The notes under the pieces were generated by a model that worked only from the letters and a program-made list of their open reading frames with translations, had not been told where the DNA came from and did no database searches. Position numbers and translations under genes: made by a program. Shown one piece after another: positions 41,808-51,281 of a stretch of DNA of 64,000 bases. This DNA is from Actinokineospora iranica. Its GTDB lineage: Bacteria; Actinomycetota; Actinomycetes; Mycobacteriales; Pseudonocardiaceae. Numbering within the stretch: position 1 is the first letter of the stretch; each line of letters opens with the position of its first letter. The stretch spans positions 1 to 64,000 of the forward strand of contig NZ_FMZZ01000001.1 of NCBI RefSeq assembly GCF_900101685.1, written 5' to 3'.

Positions 41808-41972
41808 GGCCCTGTCTCGAAGTGCCGGTGCGTGTCAGTCGTGATCGGGGTGGTTCCTGGCGGTGCGGCCGCCGGCGCCGCTCGTACCGGTGTCGTACTT
41901 GGGTGTCGTGGCCGTGCCGTCAGGGGCCGCACCCGGCGCGGCTGGCGTGTGCCGGTACTTCGAGACAGGGCC
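41808..41972. mobile_element. MITE-like element, 165 bp, with 21-bp terminal inverted repeats
   Basis: The ends GGCCCTGTCTCGAAGT(G/A)CCGG are inverted copies with one mismatch in 21 positions (41808-41828 and 41952-41972). TA flanks both sides (41806-41807, 41973-41974), a target duplication typical of IS630/Tc1 or the TA-targeting part of IS5. No gene is inside. It sits between the DnaJ gene and the M20 gene. A transposase elsewhere in the genome would be needed to move it. Confidence 0.8.
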
Positions 41973-42003
41973 TAGTGCGGCGATCTTGGCTGGCGGCAGG
42001 CGG

Positions 42004-43317
42004 TCAGCAGTCGGACAGGAACCGGTCGAGGACCTCGACGCCGAAGCGCAGGCCCGCGACGGGGACGCGTTCGTCGACGCCGTGGGCCATGGCGCGGTAG
42101 TCGAACCCTTCCGGCAGCAGCAGGGGCGCGAAGCCGAAGCACTCGATGCCCAGGCGGGAGAAGGCTTTGGCGTCGGTGCCGCCGCCCATGCAGTAGGGGA
42201 CGACGACGGCGTCGGGGTCCTGGGAGCGCAGCGCGGCGGCCATCGCGTCGAACCAGGGGGAGTCGACGCGGGCCTGCACGGGGGGCTGGTTGGTGATGAA
42301 CTCGCGGCGGATGCCGGGGCCCAGGAGCCGGTCGACTTCGGCGAGCAGGTCGTCTTCTGTGCCGGGCAGGACGCGGGTGTCGATCTGGGCTTGGGCGACG
42401 CTGGGGACGACGTTGACCTTGTAGCCCGCGGAGAGCACGGTGGGGCGGGTGCTGTTGCGCACGACGTTCTCGACCAGTTTCGCGGCGAGGCCGAAGCGGG
42501 CGATGGTGGCGTCGACGCCCGCGTCGGTGGCCAGGTCGACCTCGACGCCGAGGGCGGCTCCGGTGCGTTCGAGGAAGGCGCGGACGGTGGGGGTGAGCAC
42601 GACGGGCCAGGGGTGGGCGGCGAGTCGGTGCAGCGCGTCGACCAGTTTGACCACGGCGTTGTCGTCGTTGCGGCGGGAGCCGTGCCCGGCGCGGCCGGTG
42701 GCGGTGAGCAGCAGGTGCGCGGTGCCGCGTTCGGCGGTGCCGATCGGGTAGAGCGGGACGAGCGTGCCGTCGGCGCGGCGCACGGGCATGGTGTAGGCGC
42801 CGGATTCGCTGATGGCGGCGGCGCAGCCGTCGAAGAGGTCGGCGTGGTGGTCGACGAGCCAGTGGGCGCCGTATTCGCCCGCGTCTTCCTCGTCGGCGAC
42901 GAAGGCGACGACGATGTCGCGGCGGGGGACGCGGCGTTCGGCCGACCAGCGGGCGAGGACGGTGAGGACGGTGGCGCACATGTCCTTCATGTCGACCGCG
43001 CCGCGGCCCCAGACGTAGCCGTCGCGGATTTCCCCGGCGAAGGGCGGCACGGTCCACTCGGCCGGGTCGGCCGGGACGACGTCGAGGTGCATCTGGACCA
43101 GCAGGGCGGGCAGGTCCGGGTCGGCGCCGGAGACCCGGACCACGACGTTGCCGCGGCGGGGGGCGCGTTCCAGCAGGGTGGGTTTGAGGCCCGCGTCGGT
43201 GAGCCGGTCGGCGACGAACTCGGCCGCGTCCCGTTCGCCGTTGCCCTGCCCGTGGCCTCGGTTCGTGGTGTCGAACCGGATCAAGCGGGCGCACAGGTCC
43301 TCGACCGCCTCGGTCAT
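42004..43317 (-). CDS. M20-family dipeptidase
   Basis: A 437-residue zinc peptidase paralogous to the one at 3922. It has LVQMHLDVVPAD, VWGRGAVDMKDMC, VAFVADEEDAGEYG and MAHGVDERVPV, with SAGYKVNVVPSVAQAQIDTRVLPG in the dimerisation domain. Catalytic and metal residues are kept. It follows the M55 aminopeptidase gene by eight bases on the same strand with GGAGG between, so they form an operon. Divergent from the peptide importer, which suggests degradation of imported peptides. Confidence 0.9.
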   Translation of the reverse strand: MTEAVEDLCARLIRFDTTNRGHGQGNGERDAAEFVADRLTDAGLKPTLLERAPRRGNVVVRVSGADPDLPALLVQMHLDVVPADPAEWTVPPFAGEIRDGYVWGRGAVDMKDMCATVLTVLARWSAERRVPRRDIVVAFVADEEDAGEYGAHWLVDHHADLFDGCAAAISESGAYTMPVRRADGTLVPLYPIGTAERGTAHLLLTATGRAGHGSRRNDDNAVVKLVDALHRLAAHPWPVVLTPTVRAFLERTGAALGVEVDLATDAGVDATIARFGLAAKLVENVVRNSTRPTVLSAGYKVNVVPSVAQAQIDTRVLPGTEDDLLAEVDRLLGPGIRREFITNQPPVQARVDSPWFDAMAAALRSQDPDAVVVPYCMGGGTDAKAFSRLGIECFGFAPLLLPEGFDYRAMAHGVDERVPVAGLRFGVEVLDRFLSDC

Positions 43318-43325
43318 GGTCCTCC

Positions 43326-44153
43326 TCAGCCGTAGATTCCGTCCATGGCGGCCGCCGCGATGGCGGTCACCACCTTGAACGCCTTCATCGCCTCGGTCAT
43401 GGATTCGGCGGTGAACCGCACGGTGCGGGTGGCGCTCAGGTCAACAGTGGGCACGACAGCGGCCGCGTGCGCAAGATGAGTGGCGTCGAAGTCGACTTCG
43501 ATCACGTGCGCGGCGGCGTCGCCGTGGCCGCGTCCGGCGGTGGCCATGGCCCGCGCGGCGGCGGTCCGGATGAGGTCGGCGGTGGTCTGGGGTGGGGCGC
43601 AGATCGCGGCGTAGCGGCTGACGCATTCCTTGACGGCGGCGGTGGCCGCGCGGGGGGCGTAGCCTGCTGCTTCTGCGCAGGTGAGGTCGTCGCCGGTGAC
43701 CATGATGACGGGGACGCCGTGTTCGGCGGCGAGGGCGGCGTTGAGCCTGCCCTCGCTGGCGGGGACGCCGTCGAGTCGGACCTCGGTGATCGCGTTCTCC
43801 AGGTACGTGTGGGCCAGGACGCCGTCGGCGCCCGCACCGGTGTGGTACCCGAGGAAGACGACGCCATCCACGCGGGTGTCGATTCCCTGCATCATGGACA
43901 GGGGTTTGTGCCTGCCGGTGAGCAGGCGGGCGCGGGGGTCGAGGTCTTCGATGAGGATGTTGCGCTGGGCGGAGTGGGCCTCGTTGACCAGCACGTCGGT
44001 GGCTCCCGCGGAGAGCAGGCCGGTGGCGCAGGCGTTGACGTCGCCGGTGAGCAGGCGGCGGAAGCGTTGCCATTGCTCGGTTCCGGGGACGACGTCGGCG
44101 GTGCAGGTGACGCCGGTGGCGCCTTCCATGTCGGCGGAGATGAGGATGCGCAC
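43326..44153 (-). CDS. M55-family D-aminopeptidase (DppA-like)
   Basis: A 275-residue metallopeptidase of the DppA family, which in Bacillus releases N-terminal D-alanine from peptides. It begins RILISADMEGATGVT (metal Asp and Glu) and continues NEAHSAQRNILIEDLDPRARLLTGRHKPLSMMQGID and FLGYHTGAGADGVLAHT (metal His), all well conserved. The GTG at 44153 has no ribosome site and a possible -10 (TACCGT) just upstream, so it may be leaderless. Its place next to M20 and a peptide importer suggests salvage of peptidoglycan-type peptides. Confidence 0.88.
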   Translation of the reverse strand: MRILISADMEGATGVTCTADVVPGTEQWQRFRRLLTGDVNACATGLLSAGATDVLVNEAHSAQRNILIEDLDPRARLLTGRHKPLSMMQGIDTRVDGVVFLGYHTGAGADGVLAHTYLENAITEVRLDGVPASEGRLNAALAAEHGVPVIMVTGDDLTCAEAAGYAPRAATAAVKECVSRYAAICAPPQTTADLIRTAAARAMATAGRGHGDAAAHVIEVDFDATHLAHAAAVVPTVDLSATRTVRFTAESMTEAMKAFKVVTAIAAAAMDGIYG

Positions 44154-44244
44154 CGCCCACACGGTACTTCTGGCCGTCATTCGTTGACTTCGGCCGTGGC
44201 CGGGTGGTTACTTCTTGCCACCACGTGGGGAAGGGGTGATCGCG

Positions 44245-46044
44245 GTGCGGGTGCGGCGATGGGGGTTGGGCGGCGTGGCCGTGGTGGTGGCCCTGTCGGC
44301 GGGCATGGCCGCGGGCGCCCCGGCGGCCCCGGCGGCGGCGCGGTCGGGGAGCACGTTGCGGGTGGCGGTCAGCCAGGAGGTGGATTCGCTCAACCCGTTC
44401 CTGTCGATCACCCGAACGGGGACTGACATCCTGCGGGCGAACTTCGAGCAGCTGACCACGGCGAGCGCGGACGACCTGGCCCCGGAGCCGGGGTTGGCGG
44501 AGCGGTGGGAGCCCTCGGCGGACAAGCTCACCTGGACGTTCACGATCCGCGCTGGCGCGCGGTGGAGCGACGGGGCGCCGATCACCGCCCGGGACGCGGC
44601 GTTCACCTTCGACCTGATGCTGCGCGACGGGGTGGCGCGCACGGCCAACGGGAACTATGTGGCGTCGTGGGAGTCGGTCAGCGCGGTCGACGATCGCACG
44701 CTGGTGGTCAAGACGAAGACCCCGCAGGCGACGATGACGGCGCTGGACATCCCGATCGTGCCGGAGCACGTGTGGTCGAAGGTCGCCGATGTGGGCGCGC
44801 CGCCCGCGCTGCCGATGGTCGCGAGCGGCCCGTTCGTGATCACCGAGTTCAAGGAGAGCCAGTACACCCGGCTCACGGCGAACAAGAGCTACTGGCGGGG
44901 CGCGCCGAAGATCGACCACCTGGACTTCGTGTACTACAAGAACTCCGACGCCGCGGTGCAGGCGCTGCTCAGCGGCGAGGTGGACCTGGTCAACCGGCTC
45001 ACCCCGGCGCAGTTCGACCGGTTGGCCGGTGAGCCCGCGGTCGAGCGCAACAACGCCAAGGGCAAGCGGTTCAACGAGCTGATCATGAACTCGGGCGCGG
45101 CCGACGACACCGGGGCGCCGATCGGCGACGGGCATCCCGCGCTGCGGGACCCGAGGCTGCGGCGGGCGATCGCGCAGGCCGTCGACACCCGGACGCTGGT
45201 GGAGAAGGTGTGGGGCGGGTACGCCGAGCCGGGCAGCGGGTATGTGCCGCCGCTGTTCGCCGAGTTCCACTGGTCGCCGCCGCCGGAGCTCGCGCGCCCG
45301 TTCGACCTGGGGAAGGCGAACGCGGCGCTGGACGCGGCCGGGTACGCGCGCGGCGGCGACGGGGTGCGGGTGGACCCGGTCAGCGGGCGGCCGCTGGCGT
45401 TTCGGCTGATGGGTCACGCGGGCACGAACTTCGACGAGCAGTCCGCGCCGTTCGTCAAGGAGTGGCTGCGGGAGGTGGGCATCGCGGTCGAGGTGCGGAT
45501 GGTCTCCGACACCAAGGTCAACGAGGCCACCACAGCGGGCACGTTCGACCTGGCTTACAGCGGGTGGAACGGCAACCCGGACCCGGACTACATCCTGCGG
45601 CTGCAGACGTGTTCGGCGCGGCCAGACGCCCAGGGCAAGGGCGCGACGCCGGACAGCTTCCTGTGCGACCCGGTCTACGACGCGCTCTACGCCCAGCAGT
45701 CGCAGGAGTTCGACCGGGCCAAGCGGGTCGAGTTGGTGAAGCGGATGCAGCGGGTGCTGCACGAGCAGGCGCCGATGGTGATCCTGGGCTACGACAACGT
45801 GCTGGAGGCCTACCGCAAGGACCGGTTCGCGCCGTTCCAGGTCTCGCCCGACCCGGGCGGGGTGATCATGAACCAGCAGTCGTACTGGGGGTACTACAGC
45901 GCCACCCCGGTGGCGATGGCCACCGGCGCGGGCCGCTCGACGGGGGTGGTGCTCGGCGTGGTGGGCGGGGCGCTGGTCCTGGCCGCCGCCGGGGCGCTGG
46001 TGCTCGCCCGGCGCCGCCGGTCCACCGCCGACGAGCGCGAGTGA
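44245..46044 (+). CDS. Peptide ABC transporter substrate-binding protein, membrane-anchored
   Basis: A 599-residue extracytoplasmic family-5 binding protein. A signal peptide (residues 1-30, ending APAAPAAARS) precedes LRVAVSQEVDSLNPFLSITRTG. The canonical opening of the binding fold, EPGLAERWEPSADKLTWTFTIRAGARWSDGAPITARDAAFTF, follows. It lacks a lipobox Cys. Instead a C-terminal helix (about 568-590) followed by ARRRRST anchors it to the membrane. It captures peptides for the adjacent permeases. The GTG at 44245 is preferred over 44236 for ribosome-site spacing (AAGGGG). Confidence 0.9.
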   Translation: MRVRRWGLGGVAVVVALSAGMAAGAPAAPAAARSGSTLRVAVSQEVDSLNPFLSITRTGTDILRANFEQLTTASADDLAPEPGLAERWEPSADKLTWTFTIRAGARWSDGAPITARDAAFTFDLMLRDGVARTANGNYVASWESVSAVDDRTLVVKTKTPQATMTALDIPIVPEHVWSKVADVGAPPALPMVASGPFVITEFKESQYTRLTANKSYWRGAPKIDHLDFVYYKNSDAAVQALLSGEVDLVNRLTPAQFDRLAGEPAVERNNAKGKRFNELIMNSGAADDTGAPIGDGHPALRDPRLRRAIAQAVDTRTLVEKVWGGYAEPGSGYVPPLFAEFHWSPPPELARPFDLGKANAALDAAGYARGGDGVRVDPVSGRPLAFRLMGHAGTNFDEQSAPFVKEWLREVGIAVEVRMVSDTKVNEATTAGTFDLAYSGWNGNPDPDYILRLQTCSARPDAQGKGATPDSFLCDPVYDALYAQQSQEFDRAKRVELVKRMQRVLHEQAPMVILGYDNVLEAYRKDRFAPFQVSPDPGGVIMNQQSYWGYYSATPVAMATGAGRSTGVVLGVVGGALVLAAAGALVLARRRRSTADERE

Positions 46045-46050
46045 GGGCCG

Positions 46051-47070
46051 GTGTCTGACGTCCTGGCCCCGACCGGGGAGCCGCCGCCCGCGCGGGCGCG
46101 GCGCGGCGGCGGGGCCGCCCGGTACGCGCTGAACAAGGTCGGCGGGGCGCTGCTGAGCGTGGCCATGATCGTGGTGCTGGGTTTCCTGCTGTTCCGGGCG
46201 CTGCCCGGCGACCCGGTGCAGACCATGACCAGGGGCCGCCCGGTCAGCGCCGAGCAGATCGCCGAACTGCAGGCGCGCCTGGGCCTGGACCGGCCGCTGC
46301 CCGAGCAGTTCCTGCGCTACCTCGGCGGTCTCCTGCGCGGCGACCTGGGCGTGTCCTACACCTTCAACGTGCCGGTCACCCAGAAGATCGGCGAGCGGAT
46401 CGGCCCGACGCTGCTGCTGGTGGGCGTCGGCACGGTCCTCGCGGTGGCGCTGGGGCTGTGGCTGGGCGCCCGGTCGGCGTGGCGGCGCGGCAGCCGCTTC
46501 GACAAGGCCGCCACCGGGATCGCGCTGACCCTGTGGTCGGCGCCGACGTTCTGGCTGGGGCTGCTGCTGCTCTCGGCCACCGGCGGGCTGTTCCCCTCCG
46601 GCGGCATCACCTACCCCGACACCCCGCCGGACTTCCTGTCCCAGGCCCTGGACACCGCCCACCACATGGTGCTGCCGGTGCTCACCCTGGTCGCGGTCGT
46701 CTACGCCCAGTACCAGCTGGTCATGCGGTCCTCGCTGGTGGAGGAGATGACCGCCGACCACCTGCTCACCGCCCGCGCGAAGGGCCTGCGCGACGACCAG
46801 GTCCGCCGACGGCACGCCGTGCCCAACGCGCTGCTGCCCACCGTCACCCTGGTGTTCCTGCACCTGGGGCTGGTGGTGTCCGGGGCGATCACCGTGGAGA
46901 CGGTGTTCTCCTGGCCCGGTCTGGGGCTGCTGACCTACGAGGCGCTGCGCGGGCCGGACCTGCCGCTGCTGCAGGGCACGTTCATCGTCCTGGCGGGCGC
47001 GGTGGTGGTCATGAACCTCGCCGCGGACCTGCTCTACCGGGTCCTCGACCCCCGGGTGCGTGCCTCGTGA
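46051..47070 (+). CDS. Peptide ABC transporter permease (DppB-type)
   Basis: A 339-residue permease with six helices. Family marks are FRALPGDPVQTMTRGR, GLDRPLPEQFLRYLGGLLRGDLGVSY and the EAA loop RAKGLRDDQVRRRHAVPNALLPTV. It forms the channel with the next gene's product. It starts 6 bp after the binding-protein gene and overlaps the next gene by 4 bp (GTGA). Confidence 0.93.
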   Translation: MSDVLAPTGEPPPARARRGGGAARYALNKVGGALLSVAMIVVLGFLLFRALPGDPVQTMTRGRPVSAEQIAELQARLGLDRPLPEQFLRYLGGLLRGDLGVSYTFNVPVTQKIGERIGPTLLLVGVGTVLAVALGLWLGARSAWRRGSRFDKAATGIALTLWSAPTFWLGLLLLSATGGLFPSGGITYPDTPPDFLSQALDTAHHMVLPVLTLVAVVYAQYQLVMRSSLVEEMTADHLLTARAKGLRDDQVRRRHAVPNALLPTVTLVFLHLGLVVSGAITVETVFSWPGLGLLTYEALRGPDLPLLQGTFIVLAGAVVVMNLAADLLYRVLDPRVRAS

Positions 47071-47909
47071 GCGCCTGGCGGGAGTACACCCGGCACCGGA
47101 CGGGCCTGGTCGGGCTGGGCGCGCTGGTCCTGATCGTGGCGCTGGCGGTCCTCGCGCCGCTGATCACCGACCCGCAGGGGTTGGAGGTCACCAAGGCCAC
47201 CGGCGGGCGGCTGGAGCCGCCCAGCGGCCAGTTCTGGCTGGGCACCGACGAGAACGGGCGCTCGGTGCTGCTGCTGACCCTGTGGGGGGCGCGGGTGTCG
47301 CTGCTGGTCGGGCTGTCCGCGACGCTGCTGTCGATCTCCATCGGCACCGTCGTCGGGCTCGTCGCCGGGCATTTCGGCGGCCTGGCAGCCGCGGCGCTGA
47401 TGCGGGTGACCGACTTCTTCCTCGTGCTGCCCTCGCTGGTGCTCGCGATCGCGCTGTCCACCGTCCTGGACCGCGGCGTGGGCACCATCGTGCTCGCCAT
47501 CGGCCTGACCTCCTGGCCGTCGGCGGCGCGGCTGGTCCGCGCGCAGACGCTGACGGTGTCCGCCCGCCCCTACATCGAGCGCTCCCGCGCCCTGGGCGGC
47601 GGGCACCTGCACGTCATCGGCAGGCACGTGCTGCCCGGGGTGCTGCCGCTGGTGTTCGTCAACACCACCCTGGCCGTGGGCACCGCCATCGTCGCCGAGT
47701 CCACCCTGTCGTTCCTCGGGCTGGGCGACCCCACCGAGGTGTCCTGGGGGGCGATGCTGCGCGCGGCGTCGGGCAGCGGCGCGGTCACCGCGGGCGCCTG
47801 GTGGTACCTGGTGCCGCCGGGGCTGGCCATCGCCGGGGTGGTGCTCGCGTTCACCCTGTGCGGGCGCGCCCTGGAGTCCGTGCTCAACCCCAGGCTGCGG
47901 GAGCCGTAG
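47067..47909 (+). CDS. Peptide ABC transporter permease (DppC-type)
   Basis: A 280-residue permease. It has FWLGTDENGRSVLLLTLWGARVSLLVGL near residue 50, the EAA loop YIERSRALGGGHLHVIGRHVLPGVLP, and the closing AESTLSFLGLGDPTEVSWGAML. Pairs with the DppB-type permease. The ATPase gene begins at the next base after its stop. Confidence 0.93.
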   Translation: MSAWREYTRHRTGLVGLGALVLIVALAVLAPLITDPQGLEVTKATGGRLEPPSGQFWLGTDENGRSVLLLTLWGARVSLLVGLSATLLSISIGTVVGLVAGHFGGLAAAALMRVTDFFLVLPSLVLAIALSTVLDRGVGTIVLAIGLTSWPSAARLVRAQTLTVSARPYIERSRALGGGHLHVIGRHVLPGVLPLVFVNTTLAVGTAIVAESTLSFLGLGDPTEVSWGAMLRAASGSGAVTAGAWWYLVPPGLAIAGVVLAFTLCGRALESVLNPRLREP

Positions 47910-49562
47910 ATGACCCTGCTCGAACTGCGCGACCTGCACGTGCGCTACCCGGCGGAGCACGCCGTGCGCGGGGTCGACCTGTCCCTCGACGCCGGGCAGA
48001 CCCTCGGCCTGGCCGGGGAGTCCGGCTGCGGCAAGTCGACCCTGGCGCTGTCGGTGCTGCGGCTGCTGCCCCCGGCCGCCCAGGTCGACGGGCAGATCCT
48101 GCTCGACGGCGCGGACGTGGCCACGATGAAGTGGGGCACGCTGCGCGCGGTCCGCTGGGCGCGGGCGTCGGTGGTGTTCCAGGGCGCCATGCACGCCCTC
48201 AACCCCGTGCACCGCGTCGGTGACCAGATCGCCGAGCCCATCCGCCTGCACACCCCCAAAACCAGCCCCGCCCAGGTCCGCGCCCGCGTCGAGACCCTGC
48301 TGCGGCAGGTCGAGCTGCCGGTGGACCGCGCGGGCGCCTACCCGCACGAGCTCTCCGGCGGGCAGAAGCAGCGCGTCATGATCGCCATGGCGCTGGCCTG
48401 CGAGCCGAAGCTGATCATCGCCGACGAGCCGACCACCGCGCTCGACGTCGTCGTGCAGGCCCAGGTCCTGGGCGTGCTCACCCGCCTGGTCGCCGAGCGC
48501 GCCATCGGGCTGCTGCTGATCAGCCACGACCTGTCCGTGCTCGCCACCACCTGCGAACGGCTCGCGGTGATGCGCCACGGGGAGATCGTCGAGGAAGGAC
48601 CGGCCCGCGCGGTCATCGCCGCCCCCGCCCACCCGCACACCCGGGCGCTGGCCGCGGCGTTCCCCACCGTCGGCGACCCCCGCCACCGCTACGCCCCCGC
48701 CACCTCCGGAAAATCACCCGAACCGGGGACCGCCATGGTGGGCGAGGAGCTGCTGCGGGTCGAGGACCTGCGGGTGCGGTTCGGCTCCGTCGACGCCGTC
48801 GACGGGGTGGACCTGAGCGTGCGCGCCGGGGAGATCGTCGCCCTCGTCGGCCAGTCCGGCTCGGGGAAGACGACCCTCGCCCGCGCCGTCCTGGGCCTGC
48901 AACGCCCGCGGTCCGGGCGCGTCCTGTTCGCCGGGAAACCCCTGCCGACCACGGGGAAAGGGCTGCGCGCCTACCGGCGGCAGGTGCAGCTGATCCTGCA
49001 GGACCCCACCAGCGCGCTGAACCCCCGCCACACCGTCGGCGATGCCGTCGCCGAGGGCCTGCGCATCCACCGCGTCCCCGGCTCGGAGGCCGACCTGGTG
49101 GCCGCCGCGCTCGCCGCGGCCGAATTGCGCCCGCCCGAGCGCTACGCCGGGGCCCTGCCGCACGAGCTGTCCGGCGGGCAGCGCCAGCGGGTGGTCATCG
49201 CGGGCGCGCTGGCGCTGGCGCCGCGGCTGCTGGTCGCCGACGAGCCGGTCGCGTCCCTGGACGCCTCCGTGCGCGGGGAGATCCTGGCCCTGCTGCTGCG
49301 GCTGCGCTCCGAACTCGGGCTCGCCGCCCTGGTCATCACCCACGACCTCGGGCTGGCCTGGAACATCGCCGACCGGGTCGCGGTCATGCGCCGCGGCGTC
49401 ATCGTCGAACAGGGCCCCGTCGAAGACGTGCTCGGCGACCCCCAGCACGCTTACACCCGGTCACTGCTGGCCGCGCTGCCCGACCCCGGCCGCGGCGGCC
49501 ACGGCGGCCACGGTGAGCGCGGCGACCCCCTTGACCACCTCGGCCACCGGCCCGGAGGGTGA
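47910..49562 (+). CDS. Peptide ABC transporter, fused double ATPase (DppD-DppF type)
   Basis: A 550-residue protein with two complete nucleotide-binding domains. The first has Walker [11 protein letters not shown], signature [12 protein letters not shown], and [11 protein letters not shown]. The second (from about residue 275) has [22 protein letters not shown] and [11 protein letters not shown]. The oligopeptide-type C-terminal segments AHPHTRAL and QHAYTRSLL follow each. It powers the importer encoded just upstream. The final 25 residues ([21 protein letters not shown]) are His/Gly-rich and lie outside the family, possibly metal-binding or just read-through of GC-rich sequence. Confidence 0.93.
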   Translation: MTLLELRDLHVRYPAEHAVRGVDLSLDAGQTLGLAGESGCGKSTLALSVLRLLPPAAQVDGQILLDGADVATMKWGTLRAVRWARASVVFQGAMHALNPVHRVGDQIAEPIRLHTPKTSPAQVRARVETLLRQVELPVDRAGAYPHELSGGQKQRVMIAMALACEPKLIIADEPTTALDVVVQAQVLGVLTRLVAERAIGLLLISHDLSVLATTCERLAVMRHGEIVEEGPARAVIAAPAHPHTRALAAAFPTVGDPRHRYAPATSGKSPEPGTAMVGEELLRVEDLRVRFGSVDAVDGVDLSVRAGEIVALVGQSGSGKTTLARAVLGLQRPRSGRVLFAGKPLPTTGKGLRAYRRQVQLILQDPTSALNPRHTVGDAVAEGLRIHRVPGSEADLVAAALAAAELRPPERYAGALPHELSGGQRQRVVIAGALALAPRLLVADEPVASLDASVRGEILALLLRLRSELGLAALVITHDLGLAWNIADRVAVMRRGVIVEQGPVEDVLGDPQHAYTRSLLAALPDPGRGGHGGHGERGDPLDHLGHRPGG

Positions 49563-49606
49563 CCCGCGGCGGCGCCCGACCCGCCCGCAACGACCATTGC
49601 GCGAAA

Positions 49607-49631
49607 GTGTCGGACACCCCCTGTGTAATCT
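49607..49631 (+). promoter_or_regulatory. Predicted promoter/operator of the mannosyltransferase gene
   Basis: TAATCT (49626-49631) is a good -10 that puts the start about 3 nt before the ATG at 49641, a nearly leaderless mRNA. The palindrome GTGTC-G-GACAC (49607-49617) lies where the -35 should be, with no clear -35 hexamer, suggesting dependence on an activator or control by a repressor. Confidence 0.4.
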
Positions 49632-49640
49632 CATCCAACG

Positions 49641-51224
49641 ATGGCCACCACCACAGATCCGTCTCCAGACGTGGAAGAGTCCTTGGTCGCTGAGAACGCA
49701 GTGAACGTTGAATCCGCAGTCGACGGCCGTACCGACCGGCCCGACGAGCGGGTTGGTCCGCTGCCCGTGCGCACGATCGCGCTGGGCGCCGCGGGCAGTC
49801 TGCTGATCCTGCTCAGCTCCTTCGGAGCCGCGGGCGTCCTGGTGAGCGACCCCGTCCTCGGACACGGACCGCTGTCGTGGATCCGCTACGGCCACGGGCG
49901 GATGCTCGCCACCGGCACCCTCTACCTCGGCTTCGCCCTGGTGGTGTGGGCGTGGGTGCGGCTGGGCAGGCACGTCATCGCCGGACGCGTCGGGTCCCGC
50001 CCGGTGCTGGTCGCCGCGGCGTGCTGGATCGCGCCGCTGGTGTTCTCCCCGCCGATCTTCACCCGCGACGTGTTCTCCTACATCGCCCAGGGCACCCTGC
50101 CGCTCTACGGGCAGGACCCGTACGCGGTCGGGCCGATCGTGCTGGGCCTGCAGGAGGTCGTGCAGAACGTCCACCCGTTCTGGCAGACCACCCCCGCCCC
50201 CTACGGGCCGATGTTCATCCTGCTCGCCAAGGGCGTCGCCGCCGTCGCGGGCACCAACATGATCCTCGGCGTCGTCCTCATGCGCCTGGTCCTCATGATC
50301 GGCCTGGTGCTGCTGGTCTGGGCGCTGCCCGGCCTCGTCCGCCACCTCGGCGGGCACCTGCCCACCACCCTGTGGCTGGCCGTCGCGGGCCCGATGACCG
50401 TCGTGCACCTCACCGGCGGCCCGCACAACGACCTGCTCATGGTCGGGTTCCTCGCCGCGGGCACCCTGTGCGTCCTGGAACGCAAACACGTCCTGGGCGT
50501 CGCCCTGGTCACCCTCGGCGCCGCGGTCAAGGCCACCGCGGCCATCGCCCTGCCGTTCCTGGTGTGGGTGTGGGCCGGGCACCTGAAGTCGACGTTCTGG
50601 AAGAACTTCACCCGCGCCGTCGCCGCCGCGTTCGCGACCTTCGTCGTCACCTTCGCGGTGACCACCCTGCTCGCCGGGGTCAACCTCGGCTGGTTCAAGG
50701 CCCTGCAGGCCCCCACGATGATCGTGAACTGGCTGTCCATCCCGACCGGCGTCGGCGAGATCGCGCACACCCTCGTGGACGTGTTCGTCGACGCCAACAA
50801 GAGCTGGTTCGTCAACACCGCCCGCGTCATCGGCGGCCTGGCGTTCTTCACCATCGGCATCCACCAGTGGTGGCTGTCGCGGCACGGCGGGTCCGACGCG
50901 GTCCGCCGCATGGCGTTCATCCTCTTCGCCGTCGCCGTCCTCTCACCGGCCACCCTGCCCTGGTACCTGACCTGGGGCTTCGTCATCGCCGCCGCCCTGC
51001 CCTGGCAGCGACGGCAGCTGGCGATCCTGGTCAGCGCCGCGGTGTTCCTGGTGCTGACCTACTCCCCGGCAGGGGAAGACCTGCTCTACAACTGGCCGTT
51101 CATCGCCGGGGCCGTCGCCGTGTCGATCCTCGCCGGCTTCACCCTCCTGCGCAACGACCCCCTGCGCCTGTTCGGCGACCGCGAAGAACTGGTCACCGTC
51201 GACCCCGCCCCCGCCAAGGCCTGA
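49641..51224 (+). CDS. Alpha-(1->6)-mannosyltransferase, MptB-like (GT-C)
   Basis: A 527-residue polytopic membrane glycosyltransferase with about 12 helices after a 40-residue acidic cytoplasmic tail. The first external loop holds PIFTRDVFSYIAQGTLPLYGQDPYAVGP, where the Asp pair region is catalytic in GT-C enzymes. GGPHNDLLMVGFLAAG and LPWYLTWGF are typical of MptA/MptB. It adds mannose from polyprenyl-phosphomannose to the mannan core of lipoglycans in mycolata-type actinobacteria, on the outer face of the membrane. This gene is one reason for suggesting Pseudonocardiaceae. Confidence 0.87.
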   Translation: MATTTDPSPDVEESLVAENAVNVESAVDGRTDRPDERVGPLPVRTIALGAAGSLLILLSSFGAAGVLVSDPVLGHGPLSWIRYGHGRMLATGTLYLGFALVVWAWVRLGRHVIAGRVGSRPVLVAAACWIAPLVFSPPIFTRDVFSYIAQGTLPLYGQDPYAVGPIVLGLQEVVQNVHPFWQTTPAPYGPMFILLAKGVAAVAGTNMILGVVLMRLVLMIGLVLLVWALPGLVRHLGGHLPTTLWLAVAGPMTVVHLTGGPHNDLLMVGFLAAGTLCVLERKHVLGVALVTLGAAVKATAAIALPFLVWVWAGHLKSTFWKNFTRAVAAAFATFVVTFAVTTLLAGVNLGWFKALQAPTMIVNWLSIPTGVGEIAHTLVDVFVDANKSWFVNTARVIGGLAFFTIGIHQWWLSRHGGSDAVRRMAFILFAVAVLSPATLPWYLTWGFVIAAALPWQRRQLAILVSAAVFLVLTYSPAGEDLLYNWPFIAGAVAVSILAGFTLLRNDPLRLFGDREELVTVDPAPAKA

Positions 51225-51281
51225 CTCACCCCTGAGCGAAACCGGCGGCGGCCCGCCGCGGCGCCCCCTACCGTCGGGGAC

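Noticed and set aside
43441-46863. A 1140-codon open frame on the minus strand opposite the binding-protein and permease genes
   Set aside because: It is a GC-rich antisense shadow: low-complexity Arg/Pro/His/Gln composition, no domain, and the plus strand holds clear genes. Similar long shadows at 3853-6180, 21853-24234 and 32132-33301 were dismissed for the same reason.
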